A stretch of 64,000 nucleotides of DNA from Palsa-504 sp963744005 (GTDB lineage: Bacteria > Actinomycetota > Actinomycetes > Streptosporangiales > Streptosporangiaceae). Below are positions 53,587-63,326 of the stretch, piece after piece; the first letter of the stretch is position 1; every line of letters starts with the position of its first letter. The stretch covers positions 1,860,001-1,924,000 of the forward strand of contig CAVURU010000003.1 of NCBI GenBank assembly GCA_963744005.1, in the 5' to 3' direction. A model generated the notes under the pieces. That model saw nothing but the letters and a program-made list of their open reading frames with translations. It searched no databases and was not told where the DNA came from. Position numbers and translations under genes: made by a program.

Positions 53587-54789
53587 TCAGGCGGAGCGCA
53601 GGGTGCGCAGCCGGATGGTGACCGGCATGGCGGCCAGCTCGTCCAGGACCTTCTTGCTGTACTCCGAGCCGATGTCGGTCAGCACGTAGCCCAGCTCGTC
53701 CCGGGTGCGCAGCAGCTGGCCCTCGACGTTGACGCCGTGATTGGCCAGCACGCCGTTGATGGCGGCCAGCACGCCGGGGACGTTGCGGTGCAGGTGGACC
53801 AGGCGGAACGCGCCGCTGGTGGCGGGCAGCGCGATCTCGGGCAGGTTGACCGACAGCGAGGTCGCGCCGGTGCCCACGTAGTCGGCGAGCTTGTTCGCGA
53901 CGAACTCCCCGATGTCCTGCTGGGCTTCCTGGGTCGAGCCGCCGATGTGCGGGGTCAGGATGACGTTGGGCAGCCCGCGCAGCTCGGAGACGAACTCATC
54001 GCCGCGCCCCTTGGGCTCCTCGGGGTAGACGTCGACGGCCGCCCCGGCGAGGTGGCCGGACTCGATGTTGCGGCGCAGCGCGGCGTGGTCGACGATGAAG
54101 CCGCGGGACAGGTTGAGGAACAGCGACCGCGGCCGCATCCGGGCGAACTCCTCGTCCCCGAAGAAGCCGTGGTTGCTGGGCCGCCCGTCGACGTGCAGGG
54201 TGACGGTCTCGACCGATCCAGCAGCTCGGTCAGGGTCGAGCAGCGCCGGGCGTTGCCCAGGGCCAGCTTGTCGGCGATGTCGTAGAAGTAGACCGACATG
54301 CCGAGGTTCTCGGCCAGCACCGACAGCTGGGTGCCGATGTTGCCGTAGCCGACGATGCCGAGCTTGCGGCCGCGGACCTCGTGGGCCCCGGCGGCCGACT
54401 TGTCCCAGATGCCCGTCGTGCATCTGGGCGTTCTTCTCCGGCAGCCGGCGGGCCATGGCGATGATCTCGGCCAGGGCGAGCTCGACCACGCTGCGGGTGT
54501 TGGAGAACGGCGCGTTGAACACCGCGATCCCGCGCCTGCTCGCCGCGGCCAGGTCGATCTGGTTGGTGCCGATGCAGAAGGCGCCGATCGCGACCAGGTC
54601 GGGGGCGGCGGCCAGGACCCGCTCGGTGACCTCGGTGGTGGACCTGATGCCGAGCAGGCTGACCCCGTCCAGGGCCTCGATGAGCTCGTCTTCGTCGAGG
54701 GCGCGCGGCAGGGTGGAGACCTCGTAGCCTTCCTTGCTCAGCCGCGCCGACGCGTCTGGGTGGATGTTCTCGACCAGCAGTGCCTTCAA
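53587..54789 (-). CDS. serA: D-3-phosphoglycerate dehydrogenase, with two frame breaks
   Basis: First step of serine synthesis. ATG 54789 (MKALLVENIHPDASARLSKE). The substrate domain reads normally to KNAQMHDG, then the frame is lost. The NAD-binding Rossmann segment (VLAENLGMSVYFYDIADKLA) is in another frame, and the first frame resumes at VTLHVDGRPSNHGFFGDEEF and runs to a C-terminal ACT domain (VHLHRNVPGVLAAINGVLAN). The breaks lie at the CCC run 54412-54414 (one extra base) and at about 54210-54235. Because the frame recovers and all domains are conserved, I read this as one intact gene with two consensus errors. Confidence 0.82.
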   Translation of the reverse strand: MKALLVENIHPDASARLSKEGYEVSTLPRALDEDELIEALDGVSLLGIRSTTEVTERVLAAAPDLVAIGAFCIGTNQIDLAAASRRGIAVFNAPFSNTRSVVELALAEIIAMARRLPEKNAQMHDGHLGQVGRRGPRGPRPQARHRRLRQHRHPAVGAGREPRHVGLLLRHRRQAGPGQRPALLDPDRAAGSVETVTLHVDGRPSNHGFFGDEEFARMRPRSLFLNLSRGFIVDHAALRRNIESGHLAGAAVDVYPEEPKGRGDEFVSELRGLPNVILTPHIGGSTQEAQQDIGEFVANKLADYVGTGATSLSVNLPEIALPATSGAFRLVHLHRNVPGVLAAINGVLANHGVNVEGQLLRTRDELGYVLTDIGSEYSKKVLDELAAMPVTIRLRTLRSA

Positions 54790-54836
54790 AGCTCGTACAC
54801 ACCCTCTGTGTCCGGTGGACCTTTACCCTCTCTAAC

Positions 54837-57758
54837 CTAACGGGCGGTGGCGGGTGCCGTGGGCAACGGGGCGGACTCGGCTGGGTGGTCGTCCAGGTCG
54901 CGCAGCCGGGCCCGGACATCGTCGGCCAGCGGGTGCGGGACGGCGTCCAGCAGGGCGATGGCCTGCCGGTAGCGAGCGCGAGCCGCGGGCCGCTGGCCGG
55001 CCCGGAGCAGCACGTCGCCCAGGCCGGCCAGCGAGCTGCCCTCGCCGAACGACCCGCCGATCTCCTGGTAGACGTCGATGGCCTGCTCGTAGTGGCTGCG
55101 GGCCCGGGCCAGGTCGCCCAGGCACAGGTAGGCGAAGCCCAGGCTGTCCAGGGTGTCGGCCACGCCGCCGCGGTTGCCCGACTCGCGGTGCAGGGTGAGG
55201 GCCGCAGCGCAGTGCTCCAGGGCCTGGTCGTACTGGCCCAGGTGCGCGTACAGCCAGCCGACGCCGTTCTCCAGGTTGGCCTGCGTCCACCAGTGCCCGG
55301 CGGCCTTGAGCATCCGCAGCGCGGCCAGCGCCACCTCCAGCGCGTCGGTGTGCCGGCCCTGCGTCTCCAGCATGCTGGCCAGGCCGTTCAGCACCATTCC
55401 CTCGTTGGCGCGGTCGCCGGTGTCCCGGAAGATCTCCAGGGCGTAGCGCATGTTCCGGTCGGCGGCGGCGAAGTCCCCGGTGTGCCCCTGCGCATTGCCC
55501 AGCAGGTAGTAGGCGTGGGCCAGCGCGGCCACGTCACCCAGGCGGCTCGCGGCGGCCAGGGCGAGCTGCTGGCAGGCGGCCGAGGTGCGCCACTGGGCGC
55601 GCAGGTTGAAGAACGGGCCGAGGGCCCAGGGCAGCTGCCAGGCGTGGGTGTCGAAGCCGTGGGCCGCGGCGTAGTCGATCAGGGCCAGCAGCACCGGGGA
55701 CTCGGCGTCGAACCAGGCCGCGGCCTGCTCCTTGGCCGGGAACTCGGTCGGCCACACCCCCGGCTGCGGGGCGGTCCAGCCGCAGCGGGGGGCGGTGCGG
55801 GCTGAACCGGCTGGTGGCCGTCATGGCCGTGTGCAGATAGTGATCCAGCACGCGGCGGGCGGCGGCCTGCCGCTGAGCCGCGGGGTCGGCCGTCTCGGCG
55901 GCCTCGGCCGCGTAGGCCCGCAGCAGGCGTGGAAGGTGAACCGGCCGGGCAGGTGCTCGGCGGCCATGTTGGTCCGGGTCAGCTCGCGCAGCGCGGCACC
56001 CGCCTGCGGGCCGCGGGCAGCCCGGCCAGGCTGGCCGCCGCGGACAGCGAGATGTCCGGGCCCGGATGCAGGCCGAGCAGCCGGAACATCCGCGCCGCGG
56101 GCGGGCTGAGCTGGTCGTAGGACCAGGACAGGACGGCTCGTACGTCCATCGCCGCGTCGTCGGCCTCCAGCGCGTCCAGCCGGCCGCGCGCGTCGGCCAG
56201 CTCGGCGGCCAGCTCGGCCAGCGGGCGGCCGGGCCGCCCGGCGGCGCGGCCGGCCGAGATGGACAGGGCCAGCGGTAGGCCGGCGCAGGCGGCGATGATC
56301 TCGGCCGGCCGCGCCGGGCTCGGCGGCGACCCGCTCGCGGCCGAGCCGGCGGGCCAGCATGTCCCGCGCCTCGGCGTCGGTCAGCACCTCCAGGGTGAGC
56401 GGCACGGCTCCTTCGGCGGCCACCAGCCCGGCTCAGCTGGCTGCGGCTGGTCACCACGACCAGGCAGCCGGGCGAGCCGGGCAGCAGCGGCCGGACCTGG
56501 GCCGCGCTGGCCGCGTTGTCGAGCACGATCAGGACCCGCTTGCCGTCCAGCACGCTGCGGAACAGGGCGGCGCGTTCGGCGACCGAGGCGGGGATCCGGT
56601 ACGGCGGGACGCCGAAGGCGGCGAGCAGGGACCGCAGCACCTCGCCCGGCTCCATCGGCGGCGTGCCCGGGTCCACGCCCCGCAGGCTGACGTACAGCTG
56701 GCCGTCCGGGAAGCTGCTGGCGCGGCCTGGTGCCCGAAGCAGACGGCCAGCGCGGTCTTGCCCACCCCCGCGGTCCCCGAGATGACGGCGACCGGCACCG
56801 TCCGGCCCGCGCCGCCGGCGGGCGGCAGCAGCGCGTGCAGCGCGGCCAGCTCGTCGCGGCGGCCGGCGAAGCCGGGGGCCGTCAGCGGGAGCTGGGCCGG
56901 GACCGGGATGCCGGGCGGCCCGGCGGCCGGCGCCCGGTCCGGGTGGCTGGTGACCAGGCTGGTCCCGTCGGTGAGCAGGACCGCTCCGGCCGTCTCCAGG
57001 GCCGGATCGCGGGTCAGGACCTGCTCGTGCAGGCGGGTCAGGTCCAGGCCGGGGTCGATGCCGAGCTCCTCGGCCAGCACGCGCTGGCCGTCCGCGAAGA
57101 CCTGCAGGGCTTCGGCGTGCCGACCGCTGCGGTACAGCGCGAGCATGAGCAGCCCCCGCATGCGCTCACGCAGCGGATGCTCGGCGACCAGGGCGGTCAG
57201 GTCGGGCAGCACCTCGGCGTGGCGGCCCAGCGCGAGCTGGACGTCGGCCCGTTCCTCGGCCGCACCGGAGCGCAGCTCGGCCAGCCGCAGCCGCTCCGTC
57301 TCGGCGAACGGGCCGGGGACCCCGGCGAACGCGGCGCCGCGCCACAGGCCGAGGGCGGCGTCCAGCGCGCCGACGGCGCCCGCCGCGTCACCGCCGCGGC
57401 GCAGCTGCCGGGCCCGGGCCAGGTGCTGCTCGAAGGCGGCCGCGTCGGGCAGGCCCGGCACCAGGTGCAGCACGTAGCCGGCCCCGGAGGAGACCAGGAT
57501 GCGGCCCGAGCCGCGGGCCGACCGGGTCGGCTCGATGACCCGGCGCAGCCCGGCCACGTAGGTATAGATGCCGCCCTCCGCGGTGGCGGGCGGGTCCTGG
57601 CCCCAGACCGCGTCGACCAGCTCACCGCGGGAGATGACCCGGTTCGCGCGGGTGGCCAGGATGCCCAGCACGGCCTGCTGCCGGGGCGGCCCGACCCGGA
57701 GTTCCTCCTGGCCGTTCCAGGCCGTGACCGGGCCGAGCACGGCAACACGCAGTACCAC
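54837..57758 (-). pseudogene. AfsR/SARP-like regulator (BTAD, NB-ARC, TPR), with several frame breaks
   Basis: Start GTG 57758 (VVLRVAVLGPVTAWNGQEEL) with GGAAGG just upstream. An OmpR-like DNA-binding domain, then BTAD (to about residue 250), then an NB-ARC ATPase with Walker A ISGTAGVGKTALAV, all in one frame. Between about 56740 and 55740 the coding sense jumps among frames at least four times (VLDGKRVLIVLDNAASAAQV, LEVLTDAEARDMLARRLGRE and LLRAYAAEAAETADPAAQRQ lie in different frames). The C-terminal TPR part (54837 to about 55750) is again clean. This has more breaks than any other gene here: either a decaying regulator or a poorly resolved consensus. Confidence 0.75.
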
Positions 57759-57999
57759 GCTGGGCTGGCCTTCCGCTCGCGACGTACCGCCCCCCACCAG
57801 GGCATAAGCTTCCATCTCGAGATTAGCGCAGGTCAGGCCGCTCATCCAGAAAAAATACAGATCGCGTCTAGATGTCCCTAGGACGATGACGCCAGCAAGC
57901 CCTCCGGGGCTACGCGACCCGGAGTCGCCGGCCCTCACGGCTCCCCCCTCACTACCCGTCGTGAGGGCCGGCACCCGCGGGCCCGCCTATGGTGGGGGC

Positions 58000-59082
58000 A
58001 TGCGGGATGTAACCGTGACCGGCCTGTACAAGGCGTTCGGCACGCATCAGGTGCTCACCGGGGTGGACCTCGAGGTGCCGACCGGGTCGCTGACCGCGAT
58101 CCTCGGCCCGTCCGGCAGCGGGAAGACCACCCTGCTGCGGATGCTGGCCGGGTTCGAGCGGGCCGACGCGGGTTCGATCAGGATCGGCGACCGGCTGGTC
58201 GACGGCCCGGGGACCTACCTGGCCCCGGAGCGGCGCCGCATCGGGTACGTCCCGCAGGATGGCAGCCTGTTCCCGCACCTGACGGTGGAGGCCAACGTCG
58301 GCTTCGGGCTCCCGGCCCGGCAGCGCCGGGGAGCCAGGACCGCGGGCCTGCTGGAGACGGTGGGCCTGGGCGGGCTGGGCCGCCGGTACCCGCACCAGCT
58401 GTCCGGCGGGCAGCAGCAGCGCGTCGCGCTGGCCCGGGCGCTGGCCATCGAGCCGGCCGTGGTGCTGCTCGACGAGCCGTTCGCCGCGCTGGACGCGCAC
58501 CTGCGGGCCAGCGTCCGCGCCGACGTCCAGGACATCTTCCGCCGCGCGGGCACCACCGCCGTGCTGGTCACCCACGACCAGGACGAGGCGCTGTCGGTGG
58601 CCGACCGGATCGCCGCGCTGCGGCACGGGCGGATCGCCCAGTACGCGGCACCGGACGAGCTGTACACCCGGCCGGCCGACGCGGAGCTGGCCGGCTTCAT
58701 CGGCGAGGCGAACCTGCTCGACGGCGTGCTGACGGGCGGGCTGGTGGACACGGTGCTGGGCCGGCTGCCGGTGGACCCGGCCGCGACCGCGGCCGACGGC
58801 CAGGTGACGGTGCTGGTCCGGCCGGAGCAGATCGACCTCGGGGCCGAGGCCGGGCCGCCGCCGGAGGGCGGCGTGGCGGCCCGGGTGGTGTCGCACGACT
58901 ATCACGGCCACGACATCGTGGTGCACCTGCGGCCCGAGGACACCGGCGGCGAGCGGGCCGGGACCGGGACGGACCTTATCGCCCGGCTGGCGGGCGGAAA
59001 CCCGCTGCCGTCCGGGGCCCGGGTGAGCCTGCGCGCCCGGGGCCCGGTGTACGCCTGGCCCAAGGATCTGAACGCTGGCTGA
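58000..59082 (+). CDS. ABC transporter ATP-binding protein (Fbp/Pot type), orphan
   Basis: 360 residues from ATG 58000 (MRDVTVTGLYKAFGTHQVLT). Walker A GPSGSGKTTL, Q-loop YVPQDG, signature LSGGQQQRV, Walker B VVLLDEPFAALD, switch His in LVTHDQDEA. A C-terminal TOBE-like domain (about 280-355) as in iron, thiamine or polyamine importers. No permease or binding protein lies beside it, so the partners must be elsewhere or the gene acts alone. Confidence 0.9.
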   Translation: MRDVTVTGLYKAFGTHQVLTGVDLEVPTGSLTAILGPSGSGKTTLLRMLAGFERADAGSIRIGDRLVDGPGTYLAPERRRIGYVPQDGSLFPHLTVEANVGFGLPARQRRGARTAGLLETVGLGGLGRRYPHQLSGGQQQRVALARALAIEPAVVLLDEPFAALDAHLRASVRADVQDIFRRAGTTAVLVTHDQDEALSVADRIAALRHGRIAQYAAPDELYTRPADAELAGFIGEANLLDGVLTGGLVDTVLGRLPVDPAATAADGQVTVLVRPEQIDLGAEAGPPPEGGVAARVVSHDYHGHDIVVHLRPEDTGGERAGTGTDLIARLAGGNPLPSGARVSLRARGPVYAWPKDLNAG

Positions 59083-59246
59083 TGGTTTGCTGTCAGTCAC
59101 CGCACCGGGCCCCCGCCAGGCCTTCCGACCGCCTACGATAGACCCGGTACCCGCGATGACGGCTACTCCTGCGCGCTGACGCAGGCTCGGAACGGCGGGC
59201 GCGCGTCAGGCGCCGCTGGCACAGGTAGGGGTTGGGCGAACCAGGC

Positions 59247-60194
59247 ATGGGCAAGGCAAGCAGAACAAAGGTCGAGAGCAGCCGGCGGGAGAAGATCGCC
59301 GCGCAGCGAGCCGCGGAACGCCGCTCCGAGCAGCGCAAGCGGATCCTGATCGCGGCGGGCAGCGTCGTCGTCGTGCTGGCGGTCGTGCTGACCCTCATCA
59401 TCGTCAAGCTGAACAACAAGCCGACCGTGGCTTCCGCCTCCGGGTCGTCCAACGGCCCGACCGGCACCTCGCTGTCCTCGCTGGTCACGACGACCACGAC
59501 CGTGCCGGCGAGCACCCTGGACACGGTCAAGGGCGGCACGTTCACCGGGAAGATCCAGCCCATCACGGGCAACCCGGCCGCGCTGACCTCCAATGGCAAG
59601 CCCGAGCTGCTCTACGTCGGCGCGGAGTACTGCCCGTACTGCGCGGCCAACCGGTGGGCCATGGTCGTGGCGCTGAGCCGGTTCGGCACGTTCTCCGGGC
59701 TGGCCACCGTGCACTCGGCCATCACCAACGGGTCCGGCTCGACCGAGCCGTTCCCGAATACGCCCACCTGGACCTTCGCCAAGGCCACGTACTCCAGCCC
59801 GTACCTGAGCTTCACCCCGGTCGAGGAGTACACCAATATCCCGGACACGTCCAACGGGGGTTACACCGCGCTGCAGACGCCCACCGCGGCGCAGCAGGCC
59901 CTGGTGGCCAAGTACGACGCGCCGCCGTACATCGACTCCTCCGAGGCCGGGTCGATCCCGTTCCTGGACTTCGGCAACAAGTACGTGAGCCTCGGGGTCA
60001 GCTACTCCAACGACGCGCTGGATGGCCTGAACTGGAACCAGATCGCGGCCGCCCTGCACGACCCGAACAGCACGGCGGGCAAGGCCATCAACGGGACGGC
60101 CAACTGGTACACCGCGGCGATCTGCAAGATGACCGGTAATCAGCCCGCTTCGGCCTGCACGCCCGCCGTCCAGGCCCTCGAGAGCCAGCTCTAG
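59247..60194 (+). CDS. DUF929 thioredoxin-like membrane-anchored protein
   Basis: 315 residues from ATG 59247 (MGKASRTKVESSRREKIAAQ). A basic N terminus, one membrane helix (ILIAAGSVVVVLAVVLTLII), and an extracytoplasmic DUF929 domain with the redox motif EYCPYCAANRWA (CPYC as in DsbA). Likely a thiol oxidase or carrier for envelope proteins. It precedes the VKOR gene by 21 bp, which would re-oxidise it. Confidence 0.88.
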   Translation: MGKASRTKVESSRREKIAAQRAAERRSEQRKRILIAAGSVVVVLAVVLTLIIVKLNNKPTVASASGSSNGPTGTSLSSLVTTTTTVPASTLDTVKGGTFTGKIQPITGNPAALTSNGKPELLYVGAEYCPYCAANRWAMVVALSRFGTFSGLATVHSAITNGSGSTEPFPNTPTWTFAKATYSSPYLSFTPVEEYTNIPDTSNGGYTALQTPTAAQQALVAKYDAPPYIDSSEAGSIPFLDFGNKYVSLGVSYSNDALDGLNWNQIAAALHDPNSTAGKAINGTANWYTAAICKMTGNQPASACTPAVQALESQL

Positions 60195-60215
60195 AAGGCC
60201 GGAGGCGAAGCCCGG

Positions 60216-60908
60216 ATGACAGCGTCGAAGTCGAACCGCGCGCGGAACGCGCGGGCGCAGGCGGCCCGGAACGGGAGCTCAGCGGCATCCCGGAACGGGA
60301 GCTCGGGAGCCGGGCGGAACGGCACGGCTACGGCCGGGCGGAACGCCACCCCTGCTGCCGGGCGGAACGCCACGGCTACGGCCGTGCGGGGCACGGCGCC
60401 GGGCCGGCGCGGCGCGGCGGCCGAGCCGGAGCAGACGGACGCCCCGGTAGCCGGGGCCGTCCCGCTGTGGCTGCAGCTGACCACGTTCGTGATCGCCCTG
60501 GCCGGGCTGGGCGTGTCGGTCTACCTGACCATCGCCCACTTCACCGAGTCGGCGCTGATCGGCTGCTCGGAGAGCGGCGCGATCAACTGCCAGAAGGTGA
60601 CGACCAGCGCGCAGTCCTTCGTCTTCGGCATCCCGGTGGCCGTGCTCGGGCTGGTCTTCTACGTGTTCGCGGTGGCCATCATGAGCCCGTGGGCCTGGCG
60701 CTGGATGCGGCGCGAGGTCTACCTGCTCCGGCTCGCGTCCGTGGTGGTCGGCATCGGCTTCGTGGTCTACCTGCTGTACGCGGAGCTGTTCGAGATCGGC
60801 AGCATCTGCCTGTACTGCACCAGCGTGCACATCCTGACGTTCCTGCTCTTCGGGCTGGTGGCCTTCGCCGCGGCCGCCTGGGGGCTGCCGGAGCGGCAGC
60901 GCAGCTGA
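60216..60908 (+). CDS. Vitamin K epoxide reductase (VKOR) family protein
   Basis: 230 residues. The first about 75 residues are a basic, repeated RNGSSAA/RNATATA-like tail. Then come a VKOR core with about four to five helices, a Cys pair around IGCSESGAINCQKV and the active-site CLYCTS with Ser/Thr/His following. It re-oxidises disulfide-forming thioredoxins with quinone. Paired with the DUF929 gene, it forms a disulfide-bond pathway of the actinobacterial type (VKOR instead of DsbB). Confidence 0.92.
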   Translation: MTASKSNRARNARAQAARNGSSAASRNGSSGAGRNGTATAGRNATPAAGRNATATAVRGTAPGRRGAAAEPEQTDAPVAGAVPLWLQLTTFVIALAGLGVSVYLTIAHFTESALIGCSESGAINCQKVTTSAQSFVFGIPVAVLGLVFYVFAVAIMSPWAWRWMRREVYLLRLASVVVGIGFVVYLLYAELFEIGSICLYCTSVHILTFLLFGLVAFAAAAWGLPERQRS

Positions 60909-60941
60909 CACCGGCGGTCGCCTGCTGCCCTGACCGGCCGC

Positions 60942-61949
60942 TTACCGGTTGTCGCCGGACGGGGAATCGTAGAAGCGGCGGCGGTGCTCGGCGCGGGACA
61001 GGCGGCGGGCCGACGCGCTCCCGTTGACCGGGGTGACGTGCCGGTGGCCCTCGGTCCCCTCGGGACCGGGCTTGATCACGTCGGTGATCTTGCGCAGCTT
61101 GCTGAAGGCCGACGAGCGCGCGACCGCGATGACCCCGACGATGAGGGCGGCGATCCCGCCCGCCTCGATGGCCAGCATGCCCGGCGTGATCTGCACCCGG
61201 TCGCCGAAGACGACGATGCCGAGCGCGATGCCGGCCAGCGGCTCGCCGGCCGCGATGGCGGGCAGCGAGGCGTGCAGCGGTGCCGCGCTGAACGCGTTCT
61301 GCATCAGCCAGATCCCGACCACGCCCGCCCCGACCAGAGCGTAGGCGGACCAGGTGGTGAACAGCACGGTCCACGGATGGCCCTGCAGGGACTGCAGCAT
61401 CTGCCGGGTCAGCGCGTCCTGGATGCCGAACACCAGGCCCGCCGCGAGGCCGGTCAAGGTGGCGCGCACCTGACCGGTCCGCTGCTGGCCGATGAGCACG
61501 GCGGCAAAGGCCACCCCCGCGATGATGGCCGCCGCGTACCAGTGCGAGAACGAGCCGAAGTCCAGCCCGATGGGCCGGACCGACCGGGACGCCGAGACCA
61601 GGCCGACGCCCGCGATCAGGATGACGGCCCCGACCACCTCGGTCAGCCGGACGGCCTGGCGGGACAGCGGGACGGCCAGCACCAGCGCCCAGACCAGGTA
61701 GGTGCTCAGCAGCGGCTCGACCAGGGTGAGCTCGAGATGATCGATCGACCAGGCGGTGAGCACGTAACCGCCGATCATGCAGCCGACGCCCAGCAGCCAG
61801 CGCGGCTTGCGGAGCAGGTCGGTCAGGATGCCGACCCGGAGGAACCGCGATTCGGGCTCCTGCTCAGCGGAGTACTGCTGGAGGACAAACCCGACACCGA
61901 GCAGCGCGGCCGCCAGCAGGGTGGTCGCGTACGCCACGTCCAGGTTCAC
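60942..61949 (-). CDS. DMT-superfamily transporter
   Basis: 335 residues with about nine to ten helices from ATG 61949 (MNLDVAYATTLLAAALLGVG). The VGFVLQQYSAEQEP pattern after helix 1 resembles NIPA/EamA-type DMT proteins and the other DMT gene of this window. The C-terminal tail is charged and Arg-rich. Substrate unknown. Confidence 0.82.
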   Translation of the reverse strand: MNLDVAYATTLLAAALLGVGFVLQQYSAEQEPESRFLRVGILTDLLRKPRWLLGVGCMIGGYVLTAWSIDHLELTLVEPLLSTYLVWALVLAVPLSRQAVRLTEVVGAVILIAGVGLVSASRSVRPIGLDFGSFSHWYAAAIIAGVAFAAVLIGQQRTGQVRATLTGLAAGLVFGIQDALTRQMLQSLQGHPWTVLFTTWSAYALVGAGVVGIWLMQNAFSAAPLHASLPAIAAGEPLAGIALGIVVFGDRVQITPGMLAIEAGGIAALIVGVIAVARSSAFSKLRKITDVIKPGPEGTEGHRHVTPVNGSASARRLSRAEHRRRFYDSPSGDNR

Positions 61950-62055
61950 AAAGCTCCGTCTTCACTAACGTGCTGTTATCAAACACAACGTGTACGGCGG
62001 GCGGCTAGTTTCGGCGCTGGCCGCGTGACCCAGAGATGACGACAACGTTTCGATG

Positions 62056-62574
62056 CTACGCCAGGCGGCGCAGCTCGGACCGGTAGCGGCGGGCCGAGGC
62101 CAGGTAGGTGTTCATCGGGCCCGCCGCGATGTCGGGCGAGACCCCGGTCCGCTTGATGGTGGCCGGCACGCCTGCGGCCAGCGCGGTGGCCGGGACGTCG
62201 AAGCCCTCGGGGATAAGCGCGGAGGCGGCCACGATAGCGCCGTCGTGGACCACGGCCCGGTTCAGGATGACGGACCCGGAGCCGACCAGGCACCGGTCCC
62301 CCACCACGCAGCCCTCCAGGTGGGCGTTGTGCCCGACCACGCACTCGGCGCCGATCCGGGTCGGCCAGTCCCTGGTGCAGTGCACCACCGTCCCGTCCTG
62401 GATCGAGGTGCGGGCGCCGACCTCGATCCAGCCGTGATCGCCCCGCAGCACCGCGCAGGGCCAGACCGACGCCTCCGGGCCGATGCGGACCTGGCCGATG
62501 ACCACGGCGTCGGGATGGACGAAAGCGGCCTCGTCGATGTCCGGCTCGACATCGCCCAGCGCGTAGATCGGCAT
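62056..62574 (-). CDS. Gamma-class carbonic anhydrase family protein
   Basis: 172 residues from ATG 62574 (MPIYALGDVEPDIDEAAFVH). Left-handed beta-helix hexapeptides run through the whole chain. The metal His positions are present in VVHCTRDW and VVGHNAHLEG, and the family Arg is in AVLRGDHG. It probably hydrates CO2 or is an inactive relative; related proteins of this length are widespread. Divergent from the pentapeptide gene. Confidence 0.9.
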   Translation of the reverse strand: MPIYALGDVEPDIDEAAFVHPDAVVIGQVRIGPEASVWPCAVLRGDHGWIEVGARTSIQDGTVVHCTRDWPTRIGAECVVGHNAHLEGCVVGDRCLVGSGSVILNRAVVHDGAIVAASALIPEGFDVPATALAAGVPATIKRTGVSPDIAAGPMNTYLASARRYRSELRRLA

Positions 62575-62608
62575 CAGCAAACCCTATCGCGGCCGGTAGG
62601 GTCGGCCC

Positions 62609-63220
62609 ATGGCCGCGCGCATCGGATTCGAGGGTGACCTGGAGCCGGACGAGATCTACGAGGGCCTGCGGTTCGCCGACACCGCGTTCGACGACGCCGA
62701 CGCGGACGAGACGCACTTCCTGGACTGCGAGTTCGCCGACGTCTCGTTCGGCGGAGGCCGGCTGCGGAAGGCCCGGTTCACCGACGTCAGCATGCTCCAG
62801 GTCCGGCTGGTGGCCACCGACCTGGCCGAGACGGGCTGGCAGGACACCGTCCTGACCGGCTGCGCGCTGGCCGGGGTCCAGGCCTTCTCCGTCGCCGCCC
62901 GCCGGGTCAGGTTCCGCGGCGGCAAGCTCGACTCGGTGAACTTCCGCGGCGCGACGCTGACCGACGTGTCGTTCGAGGACTGCGTGCTGCGCGACGTCGA
63001 CTTCGGCAGCGCCACGCTGATCCGGGTCAGCTTTCCGGGCTGCACCCTGGCCGAGGTGGACTTCACGAAGGTGACCTGCACGGACGTGGACCTGCGCGGG
63101 GCCTCGCTGGGCATCGCGGACGGCTACGGATCGCTGGCCGGGGCCACCATCGACACCGTCCAGCTGGTGGCGCTGGCCCCGTACCTGGCCCGGCACCTCG
63201 GCCTGGCGGTAACCGACTGA
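62609..63220 (+). CDS. Pentapeptide-repeat protein
   Basis: 203 residues from ATG 62609. Repeats of the A(D/N)LXX type run through the chain: LRFADTAFDDADADETHFLD, ARFTDVSMLQVRLVATDLAE, VNFRGATLTDVSFEDCVLRD, LRGASL. Such quadrilateral beta-helix proteins include DNA-mimic gyrase protectors, but many have other roles. No signal peptide or membrane helix. Function unknown. Confidence 0.9.
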   Translation: MAARIGFEGDLEPDEIYEGLRFADTAFDDADADETHFLDCEFADVSFGGGRLRKARFTDVSMLQVRLVATDLAETGWQDTVLTGCALAGVQAFSVAARRVRFRGGKLDSVNFRGATLTDVSFEDCVLRDVDFGSATLIRVSFPGCTLAEVDFTKVTCTDVDLRGASLGIADGYGSLAGATIDTVQLVALAPYLARHLGLAVTD

Positions 63221-63326
63221 CGCTCTGACCGGCTGACGCTCTGACCGGCTGGCGGAGTGCCCGGCGGATGGAGTGCACCGGCTGATGGGGTGGGTGCCCC
63301 GGGGCTGGTACCACCGTCCGTTCGGG

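Noticed and set aside
57866..57885. CTAGATGTCCCTAG as a fifth dyad site
   Set aside because: Arms are separated by 6 rather than 9 bases between CTAG cores and the centre does not match; likely unrelated.
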